Below, one piece after another: positions 45,397 to 54,585 of a stretch of DNA of 64,000 nt. Where the stretch lies: NCBI RefSeq assembly GCF_000156195.1, contig NZ_GG688330.1, positions 80,079-144,078 on the forward strand. The letters run 5' to 3'. How positions within the stretch are numbered: the stretch's first letter is position 1; every line of letters begins with the position of its first letter. A program made the translations under genes and the position numbers. Origin of the DNA: Bacteroides finegoldii DSM 17565. Lineage in GTDB: Bacteria; Bacteroidota; Bacteroidia; Bacteroidales; Bacteroidaceae. A model generated the notes under the pieces. The model searched no databases, was not told the DNA's origin, and saw only the letters and a list, made by a program, of their open reading frames with translations.

Positions 45397-46734
45397 TTAT
45401 TCAATGACTTGTCCTTTGTAGAAATCCAGAATTTTAGTCCGGAACAGATAGTCGTATTTTGCTTGCAACTTATCCGAAAGAGCTTTCGTCAGATTAAGTT
45501 TGGCTTCATTATATTCTACAAAGGTAGCTTTGCCGTTATTGAATTTCTCACTCATCAAGCGGAAAGACTCCTCGGTAGCTTTCACTGCCACTTCACTGGA
45601 GTTGTACTTGCTTTCAGCAGCTAGAGCATTATACCAAGCCTGCTGAATCTCTTTGTAGAGTACTTTCTTTGCGTTATCCAATCTCAAAGATAAGTCTATT
45701 TGTTGTAAACGAGCGGTGCGTACTCGGTTTCGTGTAGAAAAACGATTAAAGATCGGAACGCTCAAATTGAATCCTACATACTTATTCAAGTTGTTCTTTA
45801 TCTGACTGCCGAAGCTGTTTTCTGATCTTCCGCTCACAGTATAATAATTGCTACCCAAACCGGCGCTGAAAGAGAGTTGTGGATAAAACGCACTTTGGGC
45901 AATACGAATACTATTAAGACTACCTTGCAAACGATATTCTGCAGCCTTAATGCTTGGTTTGTAAGCAAGTGCCTGTGTATATATGTCATCCGGCGGAGTG
46001 AGAGATTCGAACTCTAGTTCTTCCTTAGGACCTTCGAGCACGAATCCTTCAGGCGTAGGTAATTCCAAAAGTTGGGTGAGGTCTAATAATGACAACTTGT
46101 ATGTATTGTCTGATTGTACAGCAGTCATTTCATCCTGTGCAACACGGGCTTGTGCTTCGGCCACTTCAGAAGAGGACGCCTTACCCACTCCGTGGAGCCC
46201 TTGGATGCGCTTTAACTGGTCTTTGCTTAAATCTACCTGATTATGAGCAACCTTACTTAATTCTTGGTTGAATAAAACCTGCAAATAAGCGGAAGTGACA
46301 TTGATTGCAATGTCTTCTTTGGCTTTATTCAAATCTTCTATAGCAGCTTTTAAATCCAGTTTGGCAAGTGAATATTGGTTGGGCAATTGCAAACCGGTAA
46401 ATATAGGTACGTTTGTTCCCAAGCTGAAACTGGTATTGGCGCTGTTGATGTCACTATACGAGTTGTCTATCGGAGAAGCGGTACGCCCCCAACTCCAGTT
46501 TTGACTGGCACTACCACTCAAATTCGGAAGGCGTGCCCATTTAGTGGTGTTTACGCTCACTTTGCCTGCTTCGACATTATTGGCCGATTGACGGATTTCT
46601 ATATTATGCTCAATGGCATAGTCGATACATTGCCGCAGCGTCCACGCTTGCGAAGGGTTGTTCTGTGCTTGGATGGAGATGATTCCGACTCCGGCAAGCA
46701 GAAAGGCTGATATGGTTTTACGAATTATTTTCAT
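45397..46734 (-). CDS. TolC-family outer-membrane efflux protein
   Basis: Outer-membrane channel of 445 residues, the exit duct of a tripartite pump. Signal peptide ends near SIQAQ (about 23). The two OEP repeats are visible through their helical heptads (for example LDLKAAIEDLNKAKEDIAINVTSAY-type helix around 130 and a second near 330), with KVLYKEIQQAWYNALAAE. The ATG at 46734 is preferred over a TTG three codons upstream. It is the last gene of the efflux operon, close behind the adaptor gene. Confidence 0.93.
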   Translation of the reverse strand: MKIIRKTISAFLLAGVGIISIQAQNNPSQAWTLRQCIDYAIEHNIEIRQSANNVEAGKVSVNTTKWARLPNLSGSASQNWSWGRTASPIDNSYSDINSANTSFSLGTNVPIFTGLQLPNQYSLAKLDLKAAIEDLNKAKEDIAINVTSAYLQVLFNQELSKVAHNQVDLSKDQLKRIQGLHGVGKASSSEVAEAQARVAQDEMTAVQSDNTYKLSLLDLTQLLELPTPEGFVLEGPKEELEFESLTPPDDIYTQALAYKPSIKAAEYRLQGSLNSIRIAQSAFYPQLSFSAGLGSNYYTVSGRSENSFGSQIKNNLNKYVGFNLSVPIFNRFSTRNRVRTARLQQIDLSLRLDNAKKVLYKEIQQAWYNALAAESKYNSSEVAVKATEESFRLMSEKFNNGKATFVEYNEAKLNLTKALSDKLQAKYDYLFRTKILDFYKGQVIE

Positions 46735-46743
46735 CGGATTCAA

Positions 46744-47844
46744 TTATTTATCTTTTTTCTCTGCACCACGTATTTTGTCCTGAATGGTTACCCCTTTCTT
46801 GATTTCTATCTTGATCCCATCACTCATACCGGCAGTCACCTGTGTACGCTGGAACTTTTGTTCGGGCACTGAATCTGTCATGATGTACACAAATGTAGAG
46901 TCACCACTAAATTCAACAGTGCTTTCGGGTACTGCCAATACCTGATTGGCTCTTTGTAATACGATTTCCGCATTAGCCGAATATCCGGAACGGATCAGTA
47001 CGGAATCCGGAATGGTAATTGCAGCCTTGATTTCAAATTGGTTGGCACCATTGGTTTCTACCCCTTTCGGAGAGATATATTCCAGAATGGCGTTGAAAGT
47101 CAGATTCTGCAAAGCTCCGATTGTCAGTTTGATCGGCATCTGTTCATGGATACGTCCCACTTCCGTTTCATCAATATTACCACGGAAAATCATGTCGTTC
47201 ATATTGGCTAATGTGGCGATAGTGGTTCCGTCGTTGAAAGTGTTGCTCATGATAACGGAGTTTCCAGCCTTGACAGGTATATCCAGAATCAGTCCGTCGA
47301 TAGTGGAACGAATCAGGGTACTGCTGAAAGAGGCACTGTTTTTGGTAATCCCTTCTTTTACGATTTCCAGATTATCTTTAGCCGTCTGTCTTTCTTCGCG
47401 AGCCTGTTTCAAAGCTACTTCACTTTTCTCATATTCTTCCCGGCTAATCAGCTGATCTTCGTACAACTTCTTTACGCGGGCAAAATCCGTTTCTGCCTGT
47501 GTTGCATTAATCTCTGCCAGGCGCACACGACTTTCCGCAGAATTCAGTTGACCGAGTTCAGGGATTACTTTTACTTTGGCGATAACTTCCCCTTTCTTCA
47601 CAGCTTGTCCGGCTTCTTTGTACACTTCGTCGATAATACCCGAAATCTGCGGCTTGATTAAGATTTCGTCTCTCGGTTCCACCTTTCCGGTAGCTACTGT
47701 TGTTTTTTGGAGGTCAGTCACTTCCGGTCTAACTGTTTCGTAAGTGATTACCTTAGGTTTGGATTTCTGATAAAGGAACACAAATGTTCCGACAAGAATG
47801 ATAGCAACGACTACCAATAATGCGATTTTCAGATACTTTTTCAT
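46744..47844 (-). CDS. RND/MacA-type periplasmic adaptor protein
   Basis: Membrane-fusion protein of 366 residues. One N-terminal membrane helix (about 6-26), then a lipoyl/biotinyl-like domain (GKVEPRDEILIKPQISG), an alpha-helical hairpin (about 100-170, rich in Glu/Arg heptads), and beta-barrel segments up to 360. It should link the ABC permeases in the inner membrane to the TolC-type channel. It lies 9 bp upstream of tolC's ATG and 36 bp downstream of the second permease gene. Confidence 0.93.
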   Translation of the reverse strand: MKKYLKIALLVVVAIILVGTFVFLYQKSKPKVITYETVRPEVTDLQKTTVATGKVEPRDEILIKPQISGIIDEVYKEAGQAVKKGEVIAKVKVIPELGQLNSAESRVRLAEINATQAETDFARVKKLYEDQLISREEYEKSEVALKQAREERQTAKDNLEIVKEGITKNSASFSSTLIRSTIDGLILDIPVKAGNSVIMSNTFNDGTTIATLANMNDMIFRGNIDETEVGRIHEQMPIKLTIGALQNLTFNAILEYISPKGVETNGANQFEIKAAITIPDSVLIRSGYSANAEIVLQRANQVLAVPESTVEFSGDSTFVYIMTDSVPEQKFQRTQVTAGMSDGIKIEIKKGVTIQDKIRGAEKKDK

Positions 47845-47880
47845 CTTGGATATATATGTTTAATTTCTAATTCTCAACTT

Positions 47881-49122
47881 CTACTCCTCCCGGATCGCTT
47901 CAATCGGTTTGATAGCCATAGCCCGGTAAGCGGGTGCCAGTCCGGCTAGCATACCCAACGCAATCAGTAAGATACACGTTCCGACTGCCAGTCCGAAGGT
48001 AACTTGGAAACGGATATCACCTCCATTTGAGTTAGCTGCCATTTCTGTTAGTTGCAGCACTATGACGGCAAAGGAGATTCCGCACATTCCTGCAAGGGCG
48101 GTCAGCACTATGCTTTCAGACAGAATCTGTTGCAGGATATCTTTCGGACGTGCTCCGATTGCCCGGCGGATACCGATTTCAGTGGTACGCTCTTTTACGG
48201 TGACCATCATGATATTGGACACGCCGATAGCACCCGCCAGCAAAGTTCCCAATCCTACCATCCAGATGAGTATATGGATACCGGTAAACAAGTTATCGAT
48301 CATAGAAAACATCGCTTCGGCATTCAGATACATAAGTGCCTGTTTGTCGTTGGGAGCGATATAATGCGCAGCTTTAATGATCTGTTCCATTCGGGGGTGT
48401 ATGTCGGATACCTTGACTCCATGTTTCACGGTGAAACAGATCACGTCAATCTGCCCTCCCAAATTGTAAGTCTGTTGCATGGTAGTAAAAGGAAGGATGA
48501 CCGCCTCCGAAGACCGTCCTTGTATGCTCATGTTTCCTTCGGAAGCAGACATTCCGATGACTTGGTAATAAATTCCATCCACACGTATGTATTTGCCACA
48601 CGGATCTTCGTCCGGCTTGAAAAGACTCTCGTAGATTCTTTTCCCGATAACGCATACTTTGCGTGCTTCTTTTATATCTACATCATTGATAAACCTGCCG
48701 TATGCTATCTCCTGTGATTCGATATGGAGATAGTCCGGATACAGTCCTTTCACACTGCAATCGTATTTTTTATCTTCGTATACGGCTTTGGAGCCCCAGC
48801 GGGCTGCGGAAGGAGTAATCACTTCCGCTTCTTTGACTTGTGACCGGAGGCGGTTGATATCTGTTGCTTCCAGATCCCACCATCTTCCTTTGCGAAAACC
48901 TTTGTAAGCCTCGCCCGTTCTTTGCGCGGCAAGGAAACCGGAGTTGGTGGCAAATCCTTCAAAGTTTTTCTTCATCATCTCTTCCAATCCTTGTCCGCCT
49001 CCGATAAGGGCTACGAGCATGAAGATTCCCCAGAACACGCCGAATGCGGTCAGCAGGCTTCTTGTTTTATTTCTTGTGATGGTAATGAGGATTTCCTCAC
49101 AGGTGTCCATGTCTATTTTCAT
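47881..49122 (-). CDS. MacB-type ABC transporter permease 2
   Basis: Permease of 413 residues with the MacB layout: one N-terminal membrane helix (LLTAFGVFWGIFMLVALIG), a periplasmic MacB core (about 50-270), and a C-terminal FtsX domain with three helices (about 280-410), including the coupling motif VKERTTEIGIRRAIGA. No ATPase domain is fused; it uses the separate ATPase at 50400. I use the ATG at 49122, four bases past the stop of the preceding gene; an upstream ATG at 49149 would overlap that gene. Confidence 0.9.
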   Translation of the reverse strand: MKIDMDTCEEILITITRNKTRSLLTAFGVFWGIFMLVALIGGGQGLEEMMKKNFEGFATNSGFLAAQRTGEAYKGFRKGRWWDLEATDINRLRSQVKEAEVITPSAARWGSKAVYEDKKYDCSVKGLYPDYLHIESQEIAYGRFINDVDIKEARKVCVIGKRIYESLFKPDEDPCGKYIRVDGIYYQVIGMSASEGNMSIQGRSSEAVILPFTTMQQTYNLGGQIDVICFTVKHGVKVSDIHPRMEQIIKAAHYIAPNDKQALMYLNAEAMFSMIDNLFTGIHILIWMVGLGTLLAGAIGVSNIMMVTVKERTTEIGIRRAIGARPKDILQQILSESIVLTALAGMCGISFAVIVLQLTEMAANSNGGDIRFQVTFGLAVGTCILLIALGMLAGLAPAYRAMAIKPIEAIREE

Positions 49123-49126
49123 AATC

Positions 49127-50386
49127 TTAATCTGCTCTAAGTGCTTCAATCGGACGGATGCTGACAGCCTTGCGGGCAGGGAACAATCCGGCTAACGTTC
49201 CGGCGATTATTAATGTAAGTGTAGCTTGAATAGCTATTTTTATATCGACGGTCGGATTCAGGAAGACGGTTGTTGTCCATCCGCCGGTATCCATGACTTG
49301 ATTGCCGAAAGTGGCATTCATCCATTCGGTCACTCCGATGCCCGCCACCATACCTATGTAGCCGAATAAAGTAGTGATGATTACACTTTCTACAATAATC
49401 AGCCAAAGGATCGAGCCCGGTCTGGCTCCCAACGCTTTGCGGATACCGAATTCGCGTGTACGTTCTTTAACGGTGATCAGCATGATATTGGATACTCCTA
49501 CAATGCCGCTTAAAAGAGTGAAAATGCCGATCACCCAAATTCCGGTACGTAGAATGGCCATACCTTTTTGTTGTTGCAGATAATTGGTGAACTGATTCCA
49601 TATCCATAAGGCGCTGTTGTCGGTAGGATCGAAACGGTGGTTGGCTCCCAAAGCTTTCCGATACTCTTTTTCAAAATTATTATTCGCTTCAATCGTCTCC
49701 AGATTCTTCGTAGCGATGGTCAGATAGCTCAGCTTGTCTCCTTGATTATAGATCGTTTGCAGGGTAGAGAAAGGTATGAGGGCAGGTTTTTCACCACTAT
49801 CTCCTTTGTCGTTGCAAAGTCCCACTACCCGATAGGTAACATTTCCTATATTGACAAACTGCCCGATAGGTTCGGTATGTGTCTTATGAAAAAGAATCTC
49901 AGCCGTTTTTTTATGCAGGACGATTACTTTCCGTCTTTCTTTAATATCCGTCTCATTAATGAAACGTCCTTTAAAGAGCTTTATGGTTTCTATTTCTATA
50001 TGATTGGGAAAGACGCCTGCCAACCCGACACTGGCATATTCCGAGCCGAAACTGATGGTGACGGTACCTTGCCAGATGGAAGCTCCGGCCTTAATTACAT
50101 AATCCGGAAAATGAGTGTCGGTGATCCGTAAGTCCTTGTTGTCCAGCTGAATTTTCCGTCCCTCTTTGAGTCCGTCGTAAGACTTGGAAGTCCATCCCGG
50201 ATAGATTTTAATACTGTTCAGTGCACGTTCCGAAGAAGACTCTTCGAAAGCATGAATCAGTCCGTTGCCGGCCCCTAAGAGGACGATAAGCATGAATATT
50301 CCCCATGCCACAGCGAACCCTGTGAGGAAAGTCCTTAGCTTGTTGCGCTTAATGGTGCTGTATATTTCTTGCCAGATGTCTATCAT
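49127..50386 (-). CDS. MacB-type ABC transporter permease 1
   Basis: Permease of 419 residues with the same layout as the next gene: N-terminal helix (LRTFLTGFAVAWGIFMLIVL), MacB periplasmic domain (about 45-275) and three-helix FtsX domain with VKERTREFGIRKALGARPG. It resembles permease 2 but is clearly diverged, so the pair probably forms a heterodimer with two copies of the ATPase. It follows the ATPase gene by 13 bp. Confidence 0.92.
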   Translation of the reverse strand: MIDIWQEIYSTIKRNKLRTFLTGFAVAWGIFMLIVLLGAGNGLIHAFEESSSERALNSIKIYPGWTSKSYDGLKEGRKIQLDNKDLRITDTHFPDYVIKAGASIWQGTVTISFGSEYASVGLAGVFPNHIEIETIKLFKGRFINETDIKERRKVIVLHKKTAEILFHKTHTEPIGQFVNIGNVTYRVVGLCNDKGDSGEKPALIPFSTLQTIYNQGDKLSYLTIATKNLETIEANNNFEKEYRKALGANHRFDPTDNSALWIWNQFTNYLQQQKGMAILRTGIWVIGIFTLLSGIVGVSNIMLITVKERTREFGIRKALGARPGSILWLIIVESVIITTLFGYIGMVAGIGVTEWMNATFGNQVMDTGGWTTTVFLNPTVDIKIAIQATLTLIIAGTLAGLFPARKAVSIRPIEALRAD

Positions 50387-50399
50387 GTCTGATTGGTTT

Positions 50400-51116
50400 T
50401 TATTTCATGAATCCGTTTTTACCGAAAGGAGAAGCGTCATGGGCAATGTTGTCTTCGATTCGTTCAATGATACCGTCCTTAATGTGTATTATCTTGTCGG
50501 TCTGGTTGGCAACTCCGCTTTCGTGTGTGACGACTACGATGGTCATCCCCGTCCGGTGCAAGTCTTTCAGTATTTGCATCACTTCTACGGAGGTCTTACT
50601 GTCCAATGCTCCTGTGGGCTCGTCCGCCAGAATAATCTGCGGTCGGGTGATGAGTGCGCGGGCGATGGCTACACGCTGTTTCTGTCCGCCGCTCATCTCG
50701 TTCGGCATATGATGCGCCCAATCCTTCAACCCCAGACGGTCGAGGTATTCCAAAGCAAGGGCATTGCGCTTTTTACGGCTTACTCCTTGATAGAATAAAG
50801 GAAGTGCTACATTCTCTACTGCGTCTTTGAACGATATCAGATTGAATGATTGGAAGATAAATCCGATCATGCGGTTCCGGTATTCGGAGGCTTTGGTTTC
50901 GCTTAGATTTTTGATGAGTACGTTGTTCAGATAATAATCTCCGGTATCGTAATTATCAAGAATACCTAATATGTTAAGTAAAGTCGATTTTCCTGACCCT
51001 GACGCTCCCATGATGGAAACAAATTCACCTTGCCCGATGTGGAGGTCGATACCCTTGAGCACATGAAGAGGTGCTCCGTTATTATAGGTCTTATTGATAT
51101 TTGTCAGTTGTATCAC
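50400..51116 (-). CDS. ABC transporter ATPase of the LolD/MacB type
   Basis: Cytoplasmic ATPase of 238 residues powering the MacB-like permeases. Walker A GASGSGKST (37-45), Q-loop FIFQSFNLI, signature MSGGQKQR (141-148), Walker B IILADEPTGALD (Asp165-Glu166) and the H-loop His in VVVTHE. The start is a GTG at 51116, with AAGGA 6 bases upstream. First gene of the five-gene run ATPase, permease 1, permease 2, adaptor, TolC. Substrate of such pumps ranges from macrolides to peptides and lipids; unknown here. Confidence 0.94.
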   Translation of the reverse strand: MIQLTNINKTYNNGAPLHVLKGIDLHIGQGEFVSIMGASGSGKSTLLNILGILDNYDTGDYYLNNVLIKNLSETKASEYRNRMIGFIFQSFNLISFKDAVENVALPLFYQGVSRKKRNALALEYLDRLGLKDWAHHMPNEMSGGQKQRVAIARALITRPQIILADEPTGALDSKTSVEVMQILKDLHRTGMTIVVVTHESGVANQTDKIIHIKDGIIERIEDNIAHDASPFGKNGFMK

Positions 51117-51295
51117 AGTTTCCTTTATTTTGTTTCAGTTTTCTTATGAATTTCTTCTATTAGACGGTAGCGAGATAAGAAAAGTTGCAAAGAGGTTGAA
51201 CTTTTTTTGAAAAACATTTTGTAGACTCAATCTTCTTTACGTAATTTGTGTGCAGTAAACTTAATGATTAACTAACCCTTTTAAATAAAAGTATC

Positions 51296-52276
51296 ATGAA
51301 TTCAAACATGGAGAAACCCTACGTAGTAGGTATTGACATAGGCGGAACAAATACCGTCTTTGGAATTGTAGACGCACGCGGAACTATTATAGCAAGCAGT
51401 TCTATCAAAACATCCGGTTATCCTACGGTAGAAGAATATGCAGATGAAGTGTGCAAAAATCTTCTTCCATTGATTATCGCCAATGGCGGTGTGGATAAAA
51501 TCAGAGGTATCGGTGTGGGTGCTCCGAATGGTAACTACTATACGGGAACTATCGAGTTCGCTCCGAATTTGCCTTGGAAAGGTATTCTTCCGTTGGCTGC
51601 TATGTTTGAAGAAAGACTGGGCATTCCTACAGCCCTGACAAACGATGCTAATGCTGCCGCTATCGGTGAAATGACATACGGCGCCGCCCGTGGCATGAAA
51701 GACTTTATCATGATTACACTAGGTACAGGTGTAGGTAGCGGTATCGTTATCAACGGTCAGATGGTGTATGGTCATGATGGTTTTGCCGGTGAGTTGGGAC
51801 ATGTTATCGCTCGTCGCGATGGTCGTCTTTGTGGTTGTGGCCGTAAAGGTTGTCTGGAAACTTATTGTTCGGCTACCGGTGTAGCCCGTACTGCTCGCGA
51901 ATTTTTGGCTGCCCGCACGGATGCAAGTCTGCTCCGTAATATTCCTGCAGAAAACATTACTTCAAAGGATGTATATGACGCAGCCGTTCAAGGCGATAAA
52001 CTGGCACAGGAAATCTTCGAATTTACCGGAAATATTTTGGGTGAAGCTTTGGCGGACGCTATCGCATTCTCCAGTCCCGAAGCAATTGTATTGTTCGGCG
52101 GTTTGGCTAAGTCCGGTGACTATATCATGAAACCGATTCAGGAATCAATCGATAGGAATATCCTGAATATCTATAAAGGTAAGACGAAATTGCTCGTTTC
52201 CGAACTGAAGGATTCTGATGCCGCCGTACTGGGTGCCAGTGCATTGGCTTGGGAATTGAAGGATCTGAAAGAATAA
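51296..52276 (+). CDS. ROK-family sugar kinase (glucokinase-like)
   Basis: Sugar kinase of 326 residues. N-terminal ATP motif GIDIGGTNT (12-20); catalytic Asp117 in TNDANAAA; GELGH (165-169) with a zinc-binding His169 and the ROK zinc motif CGCGxxGC (179-186). It has no DNA-binding domain, so it is a kinase and not a repressor. Glucose or an N-acetylhexosamine is the likely substrate. Monocistronic between the efflux operon and a terminator at 52304. Confidence 0.92.
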   Translation: MNSNMEKPYVVGIDIGGTNTVFGIVDARGTIIASSSIKTSGYPTVEEYADEVCKNLLPLIIANGGVDKIRGIGVGAPNGNYYTGTIEFAPNLPWKGILPLAAMFEERLGIPTALTNDANAAAIGEMTYGAARGMKDFIMITLGTGVGSGIVINGQMVYGHDGFAGELGHVIARRDGRLCGCGRKGCLETYCSATGVARTAREFLAARTDASLLRNIPAENITSKDVYDAAVQGDKLAQEIFEFTGNILGEALADAIAFSSPEAIVLFGGLAKSGDYIMKPIQESIDRNILNIYKGKTKLLVSELKDSDAAVLGASALAWELKDLKE

Positions 52277-52303
52277 TATATCATTATTGTAGTAAAGGTA
52301 ATG

Positions 52304-52342
52304 AAGCCTCGGGAGTTTATGACTCTCGGGGCTTTATGTTTC
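52304..52342 (+). terminator. Terminator of the ROK kinase gene
   Basis: A 13-bp stem with two G-T pairs (52304-52316 with 52322-52334), 5-nt loop, then TATGTTTC. Confidence 0.7.
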
Positions 52343-52373
52343 AGAGTGGAAGATCAGAGGGAGAAATGACAAT

Positions 52374-52411
52374 AAAAAAGGGAACTTCCTGCAATGGAAG
52401 TTCCCTTTTTT
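52374..52411. terminator. Bidirectional terminator after rplS
   Basis: A perfect 16-bp stem (52374-52389 with 52396-52411) of six A-T pairs plus GGGAACTTCC, with a 6-nt loop. It ends rplS leftward, 26 bp past its stop. Confidence 0.9.
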
Positions 52412-52436
52412 ATTTCGAATCGAAAAGTAACTAGGA

Positions 52437-52787
52437 TTAGTTAGCTCTTTTTTCTTTGATTCTAGCTTTCTTACCGGTAAGAGCACGCAGGTAGTACAAT
52501 TTAGCGCGACGAACTTTACCTACCTTGTTCACTTCGATGCTATCGATAGCCGGTGATTCGATTGGGAAAATTCTTTCTACGCCTATAGTTCCTGACATTT
52601 TACGTACAGTAAAACGCTTTTTGTCTCCATGACCGGCGATTTTGATAACAACACCACGGTACAACTGTACACGTTCTTTGTTACCTTCGATAATACGATA
52701 TGCTACTGTTACAGTGTCTCCTGCTTTGAAGCTCGGGTGCTGTTTTCCGGTAGCAAATGCTTCTTCTGCAATTTTAATTAAATCCAT
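52437..52787 (-). CDS. rplS: 50S ribosomal protein L19
   Basis: Ribosomal protein of 116 residues at the 30S-50S interface. The family core FKAGDTVTVAYRIIEGNKER and the C-terminal KVRRAKLYYLRALTGKKARIKE are intact. Here it stands alone, without the rpsP-rimM-trmD genes that accompany it in many bacteria. A near-consensus -7 box (TTACTTTG, minus strand of 52872-52879) lies upstream. Confidence 0.97.
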   Translation of the reverse strand: MDLIKIAEEAFATGKQHPSFKAGDTVTVAYRIIEGNKERVQLYRGVVIKIAGHGDKKRFTVRKMSGTIGVERIFPIESPAIDSIEVNKVGKVRRAKLYYLRALTGKKARIKEKRAN

Positions 52788-52886
52788 TGTTGTTATTATT
52801 AAATTGTTTCATCGTTACAACGCAACATACCAAGTATCTCTTCTCTTGACAGCGATTGCGCGAAAGCGGTGCAAAGTAACGAATTA

Positions 52887-52919
52887 TTTGTCAGATAGCC
52901 AAATGTTTTCGTATATTTG
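52887..52919 (+). promoter_or_regulatory. Promoter of the split 5'-nucleotidase operon
   Basis: TTTG at 52887-52890, 21 bp, then TATATTTG at 52912-52919. This is the best full Bacteroides-type promoter in the window, 23 bp before the ATG. Confidence 0.65.
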
Positions 52920-52942
52920 TAGCATATCTAAAAATAGCGAAC

Positions 52943-53728
52943 ATGAAACAGACTTATGTAAAGTATCTGATTGTAGCCGTGTTGGCGGGAGGTTTCCTCT
53001 TTACGTCCTGTCGCTCGGCACGGGAAACCACGGCTAACTACGAAGTGGTTGGAGTAAAAGGCAGTATGATTACGATCGATTCGGTCTGGGATGCGAATCC
53101 CGACAAAAGAGCTGCTGAGATATTGAAGCCCTATAAGGACAAAGTAGATGCGATGATGTATGAAGTCATTGGCACCAGTGAAATGATAATGGATAAAGGG
53201 AATCCGGAAAGCCTCCTTTCCAATCTTGTGGCAAGTGTGTTGCAGCAGGCGGCGGTTCGGGTATTGGGTAAACCTGCCGATATGGGATTGGTAAATATGG
53301 GAGGATTGCGCAATATTTTACCGAAGGGAGATATCACCGTTGGCGAAATCTTCGAAATCCTTCCTTTCGAGAATTCGCTTTGTGTGTTGACAATGAAGGG
53401 GACGGACATGAAACGTCTTTTTAAGGCTATCGCTTCCTTGCATGGAGAAGGAGTGAGCGGCATTCGTATGGAAATCAGTAAGGAAGGCGAACTGCTGAAT
53501 GTAACCATTGGCGGACAACCGGTGAAGGATGACCAATCTTATACGGTAGCTACCATCGATTATCTGGCGGATGGAAACGGGCGGATGGACGCTCTTCTGC
53601 AAGCGGAGAAACGTGTATGTCCGGAGAACGCTACTTTGCGCGGCCTGTTTCTTGAATATGTGCGGAAGCAGACTGCCGAAGGTAAGCTGATTACCTCCAG
53701 ACTGGATGGACGTATTTCTATAAAATAA
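52943..53728 (+). CDS. 5'-nucleotidase C-terminal-domain lipoprotein
   Basis: Lipoprotein of 261 residues (lipobox at Cys23, LFTSC). It consists only of the substrate-binding 5_nucleotid_C domain: NLVASVLQQAA, the DMGLVNMGGLRNILPKGDIT segment where the family has N-GG-R, VGEIFEILPFENSLCVLTMKG and QSYTVATIDYLADG. The metallophosphatase domain normally N-terminal to it is encoded separately by the next gene, 17 bp downstream, so the usual order is reversed. Together they would make one periplasmic or surface nucleotidase. Confidence 0.9.
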   Translation: MKQTYVKYLIVAVLAGGFLFTSCRSARETTANYEVVGVKGSMITIDSVWDANPDKRAAEILKPYKDKVDAMMYEVIGTSEMIMDKGNPESLLSNLVASVLQQAAVRVLGKPADMGLVNMGGLRNILPKGDITVGEIFEILPFENSLCVLTMKGTDMKRLFKAIASLHGEGVSGIRMEISKEGELLNVTIGGQPVKDDQSYTVATIDYLADGNGRMDALLQAEKRVCPENATLRGLFLEYVRKQTAEGKLITSRLDGRISIK

Positions 53729-53745
53729 AAAAGGAGAACCTAAAA

Positions 53746-54585
53746 ATGTTGGATATGAGAAGAATTCAGATATCATTTCTGCTGTGCTTGGTAGTAAGCT
53801 TTGCCTTTTCCCTATTTGCGCAGGATACTAAAGAACTTATACTTTTGCAGACTAGCGATGTGCATAGTCGTATTGAACCGGTCAATCAGAAAGGTGACCG
53901 CAATTATAATGAAGGAGGATTTGTCCGTCGGGCTACTTTCCTTGAACAGTTCCGCAAAGAGCACGACAATGTATTGTTGTTCGATTGCGGGGATATTTCG
54001 CAGGGGACTCCCTATTATAATATGTTCCAGGGGGAAGTGGAAATTAAGTTGATGAACGAAATGGGCTATGACGCGATGACTATCGGCAATCATGAGTTTG
54101 ATTTCGATGTGGATAACATGGCCCGTATTTTCAAGATGGCAAAGTTTCCGGTAGTCTGTGCCAATTATAATTTGGAAGCTACGGTATTGAAGGATATTGT
54201 AAAGCCATACGTTATTTTAGAGAAATATGGTTTGAAAATAGGTGTCTTCGGTCTGGGAGCGGAACCGGAAGGACTGATTCAGGCTAATAAATGTGAGGGA
54301 GTAGTTTATGAGGACCCGGTCGGGGTATCGAATGAAGTGGCTGCTTTGCTGAAAGAAAAAGGATGTGATGTTGTGGTATGTCTGTCGCATTTGGGAATTC
54401 AGATGGACGAACGCCTGGTGGCGAATACACGTAATATCGATGTGATTTTGGGCGGGCATTCGCACACCTTTATGAAAGGCCCGAAAACATATTTGAACAT
54501 GGATGGAGAAGAAGTGGCTGTCATGCATACGGGGAAGAGTGGTGTGCGTGTAGGCCGTCTTGATTTGACTTTGGAACATAAATGA
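53746..54585 (+). CDS. Metallophosphatase, catalytic half of a 5'-nucleotidase
   Basis: Exported calcineurin-like phosphoesterase of 279 residues; signal peptide to about residue 25 (LFAQ). Metal ligands: Asp38 and His40 (TSDVHSR), Asp83 region (DCGDIS), Asn115-His116 (GNHEFD), His215 (LSHLG) and His238/His240 (GGHSH). It lacks the C-terminal nucleotidase domain, which is supplied by the preceding gene. A GGAG ribosome site precedes the ATG at 53746. Its stop overlaps the next start (ATGA, 4 bp), so it is coupled with the GH3 fusion gene. Confidence 0.92.
   Translation: MLDMRRIQISFLLCLVVSFAFSLFAQDTKELILLQTSDVHSRIEPVNQKGDRNYNEGGFVRRATFLEQFRKEHDNVLLFDCGDISQGTPYYNMFQGEVEIKLMNEMGYDAMTIGNHEFDFDVDNMARIFKMAKFPVVCANYNLEATVLKDIVKPYVILEKYGLKIGVFGLGAEPEGLIQANKCEGVVYEDPVGVSNEVAALLKEKGCDVVVCLSHLGIQMDERLVANTRNIDVILGGHSHTFMKGPKTYLNMDGEEVAVMHTGKSGVRVGRLDLTLEHK

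Noticed and set aside
51180..51208. AAAAGTT/AACTTTT hairpin upstream of the ROK kinase gene
   Set aside because: Only 7 weak A/T-rich pairs; too poor to call a terminator or attenuator.
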